Shown here piece by piece: positions 43,343 to 44,661 of a stretch of DNA of 44,661 nt. Both the position numbers and the translations under genes were made by a program. Below the pieces are notes generated by a model. It worked only from the letters and a program-made list of their open reading frames with translations. It was not told the DNA's origin and made no database searches. This DNA is from Bacillus cereus (GTDB lineage Bacteria > Bacillota > Bacilli > Bacillales > Bacillaceae_G): assembly GCF_002584535.1 (NCBI RefSeq), contig NZ_NUOT01000008.1, positions 472,333 to 516,993 on the forward strand. Direction: 5' to 3'. How positions within the stretch are numbered: the stretch's first letter is position 1; every line of letters begins with the position of its first letter.

Positions 43343-43597
43343 ATGAACCTTATCAAGCACATTGTAAACAAAAAATTAAATCACATGACCACAAAAGAAT
43401 TATTAAAATATAGTACAGAATATGGAGTTTCCATTACAACTGAACAAGCTGAACAAATTGTCCCTTTAATAAAAGGAAAAAACATCAATATTTATGATAC
43501 GGGAGAAAGACTAGAACTTTTGAAAAAGATTGCTAAAGTAACTTCTCCATCTACTGCTCAACAAATCAATACGTTATTCCAGAAACTATTAAAATAA
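43343..43597 (+). CDS. yqfT: DUF2624 family protein YqfT
   Basis: This 84-residue soluble, lysine-rich, mostly helical protein is of unknown function. The pattern NHMTTKELLKYSTEYGVSIT...ERLELLKKIAKVTSPSTAQQINTLFQKLL matches DUF2624/YqfT. A GAAGGAGGACGACATC leader precedes the ATG. It lies between yqfU and nfo on the opposite strand, as in B. subtilis, and is convergent with nfo. Confidence 0.85.
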   Translation: MNLIKHIVNKKLNHMTTKELLKYSTEYGVSITTEQAEQIVPLIKGKNINIYDTGERLELLKKIAKVTSPSTAQQINTLFQKLLK

Positions 43598-43618
43598 GGA
43601 GGGAAAATTCCCCTCCTT
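43595..43618. terminator. Short hairpin between yqfT and nfo
   Basis: TAAGGAGGG and CCCTCCTTA are complementary around a short loop and overlap the yqfT stop codon. The T tails are poor on both strands, so it may be a weak terminator. Confidence 0.5.
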
Positions 43619-44513
43619 ACTGTTCTTTAACCTTCTCTAGAAGATTTTCATCAAATGAACCATTCTTTAACATTTCAATCTCAAACTTATATGGTGGTTT
43701 TTTATCTTTCTTATCTTCACCTACATACGGCGTTTCAAGAATTTTCGGTACATGCTTTAGTTGCGGGTGGTGCACAATGTAGTGCAACGCTTTATATCCA
43801 ATATGACCGAAACCAATGTTTTCATGACGGTCTTTTCCAGCTCCGCGTACATTTTTACTATCGTTAATATGCAACACTTGCAAGCGGTCAATTCCAACAA
43901 TCTTATCAAATTCATTTAGTACGCCGTCAAAATCGTTAACAATGTCATAACCTGCATCATGTGTATGACATGTATCGAAGCATACAGATAGTTTTTCGTT
44001 ATATTTAACGCCTTCGATAATTTTTGCAATTTCTTCAAAACTACGCCCACATTCTGTACCTTTTCCAGCCATTGTTTCTAATGCAATATTCACTGTTTGT
44101 TCTGGTGTTAACACTTCATTCAACCCTTTAATAATCTGAGCAATACCAGCATCAGCACCCGCACCAACATGAGCTCCCGGATGAAGTACAATTTGTTTCG
44201 CTACCCCTAGCGCTTCCGTTCTTTCAATTTCCAAACGAAGGAAGTCCACACCTAATTGGAATGTTTCAGGTTTTATCGTATTACCGACATTAATAATATA
44301 AGGTGCATGGACAATAATTTCTTCGATGCCACTCAGTTCCATATGTCTTCGTCCTGCTTCTATATTCAAATCTTCAATTGGTTTTCTTCTCGTATTTTGC
44401 GGTGCACCTGTATAAATCATAAACGTTGTCGCACCGTATGAAACAGCCTCTTCACTTGCTGCTAATAACATTTTCTTACCACTCATAGAAACATGAGATC
44501 CAATCTTTAACAT
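43617..44513 (-). CDS. nfo: Endonuclease IV (deoxyribonuclease IV)
   Basis: This 298-residue AP endonuclease cleaves DNA 5' of abasic sites in base excision repair. It is a TIM barrel with three zinc ions. Ligand motifs are visible in order: IGSHVSMSG at the start, [69 protein letters not shown] and ILETPYVG. Length and all metal residues are normal. The ATG follows GAGGTGATTAG. Synteny with B. subtilis yqfS (nfo) is conserved. Confidence 0.96.
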   Translation of the reverse strand: MLKIGSHVSMSGKKMLLAASEEAVSYGATTFMIYTGAPQNTRRKPIEDLNIEAGRRHMELSGIEEIIVHAPYIINVGNTIKPETFQLGVDFLRLEIERTEALGVAKQIVLHPGAHVGAGADAGIAQIIKGLNEVLTPEQTVNIALETMAGKGTECGRSFEEIAKIIEGVKYNEKLSVCFDTCHTHDAGYDIVNDFDGVLNEFDKIVGIDRLQVLHINDSKNVRGAGKDRHENIGFGHIGYKALHYIVHHPQLKHVPKILETPYVGEDKKDKKPPYKFEIEMLKNGSFDENLLEKVKEQ

Positions 44514-44661
44514 CTAATCACCTCTTCAATATACAATAGCTATAATAATAGCATAATTTGTAGAAATATGTAGTGAATTGTTTGCTAGCACAAGAAACCA
44601 CTATAAAATAAACTTTCCTAGATCACTTCTACTACGAGCGAATAGCAATAAAAAAAGATAA

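Noticed and set aside
44514-44661. Right edge upstream of nfo
   Set aside because: AT-rich, with no clear promoter or gene. The next feature is outside the window.
1-44661. Phage genes, transposases, CRISPR repeats, toxin-antitoxin or restriction systems
   Set aside because: I looked for integrase, transposase, repeat-spacer arrays and paired small toxin/antitoxin genes on both strands and saw none.

Overview
The window is chromosomal DNA from a low-GC Gram-positive bacterium, almost certainly a member of the Bacillus cereus group. The evidence is AT-rich codon use, strong AGGAGG-type ribosome sites, and gene order that follows the Bacillus subtilis comG - yqg - yqf region almost step by step (comG operon, yqgY, yqgX, yqgW, glcK, yqgQ, yqgN, rpmG, pst, pbpA, yqgE, sodA, yqgB, yqfZ, ispG, zur, yqfU, yqfT, nfo). 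No phage, insertion sequence, CRISPR array or rRNA was seen. Gene symbols rest on motif recognition and synteny, not on a database search.

Region by region. (1) 0.1-5.0 kb, minus strand: the competence pseudopilus operon comGA-comGG ends at a strong terminator, followed by shikimate kinase and yqzE. (2) 5.1-7.8 kb, plus strand: a SufR-like winged-helix regulator with four C-terminal cysteines, yqgY (DUF2626) and a TcyP-type cystine symporter. (3) 8.1-10.4 kb: five small poorly characterised genes, including a nucleoside deoxyribosyltransferase-like protein and a gene with a good cre (CcpA) site. (4) 10.4-19.6 kb: a methionine island built around two divergent SAM-I riboswitches. Leftward lie yitJ-metH-murG and rightward lie metI-metC. 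It is followed by an ArsR-type regulator without a visible metal site. (5) 20.6-25.0 kb: MidA-like methyltransferase, YqgX, YqgW, glucokinase, YqgQ, 5-formyl-THF cyclo-ligase and L33. (6) 25.1-27.4 kb: a large nucleotidyltransferase fused to a degenerate phosphomannomutase-like domain, with a 55-bp near-perfect palindrome upstream. (7) 27.8-32.3 kb: pstSCAB-phoU behind a five-repeat Pho box. (8) 32.4-36.7 kb: pbpA, an MFS transporter and sodA, whose promoter spacer holds a palindrome. (9) 36.9-44.5 kb: a CAU-anticodon tRNA (probably Ile2), yqgB, yqfZ, ispG, the Zur-controlled znuC-znuB-zur operon, yqfU, yqfT and nfo.

How the parts work together. The methionine island makes cystathionine and homocysteine (metI, metC), reduces methylene-THF and methylates homocysteine (yitJ, metH). 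Both halves shut down when SAM is high. The cystine importer nearby supplies sulfur. The pst genes take up phosphate when PhoP-P binds the repeat array, and the znu genes import zinc when Zur is zinc-free. Most of the window is well-known housekeeping DNA, and I did not find a convincing undescribed multi-gene system. The points most worth a second look are a lipid-II-forming murG paralogue placed in a SAM-riboswitch operon, the comGD/comGE out-of-frame overlap, the 55-bp palindrome, the degenerate mutase fusion, the sodA promoter palindrome and the 8.1-10.4 kb block of small unknown genes.
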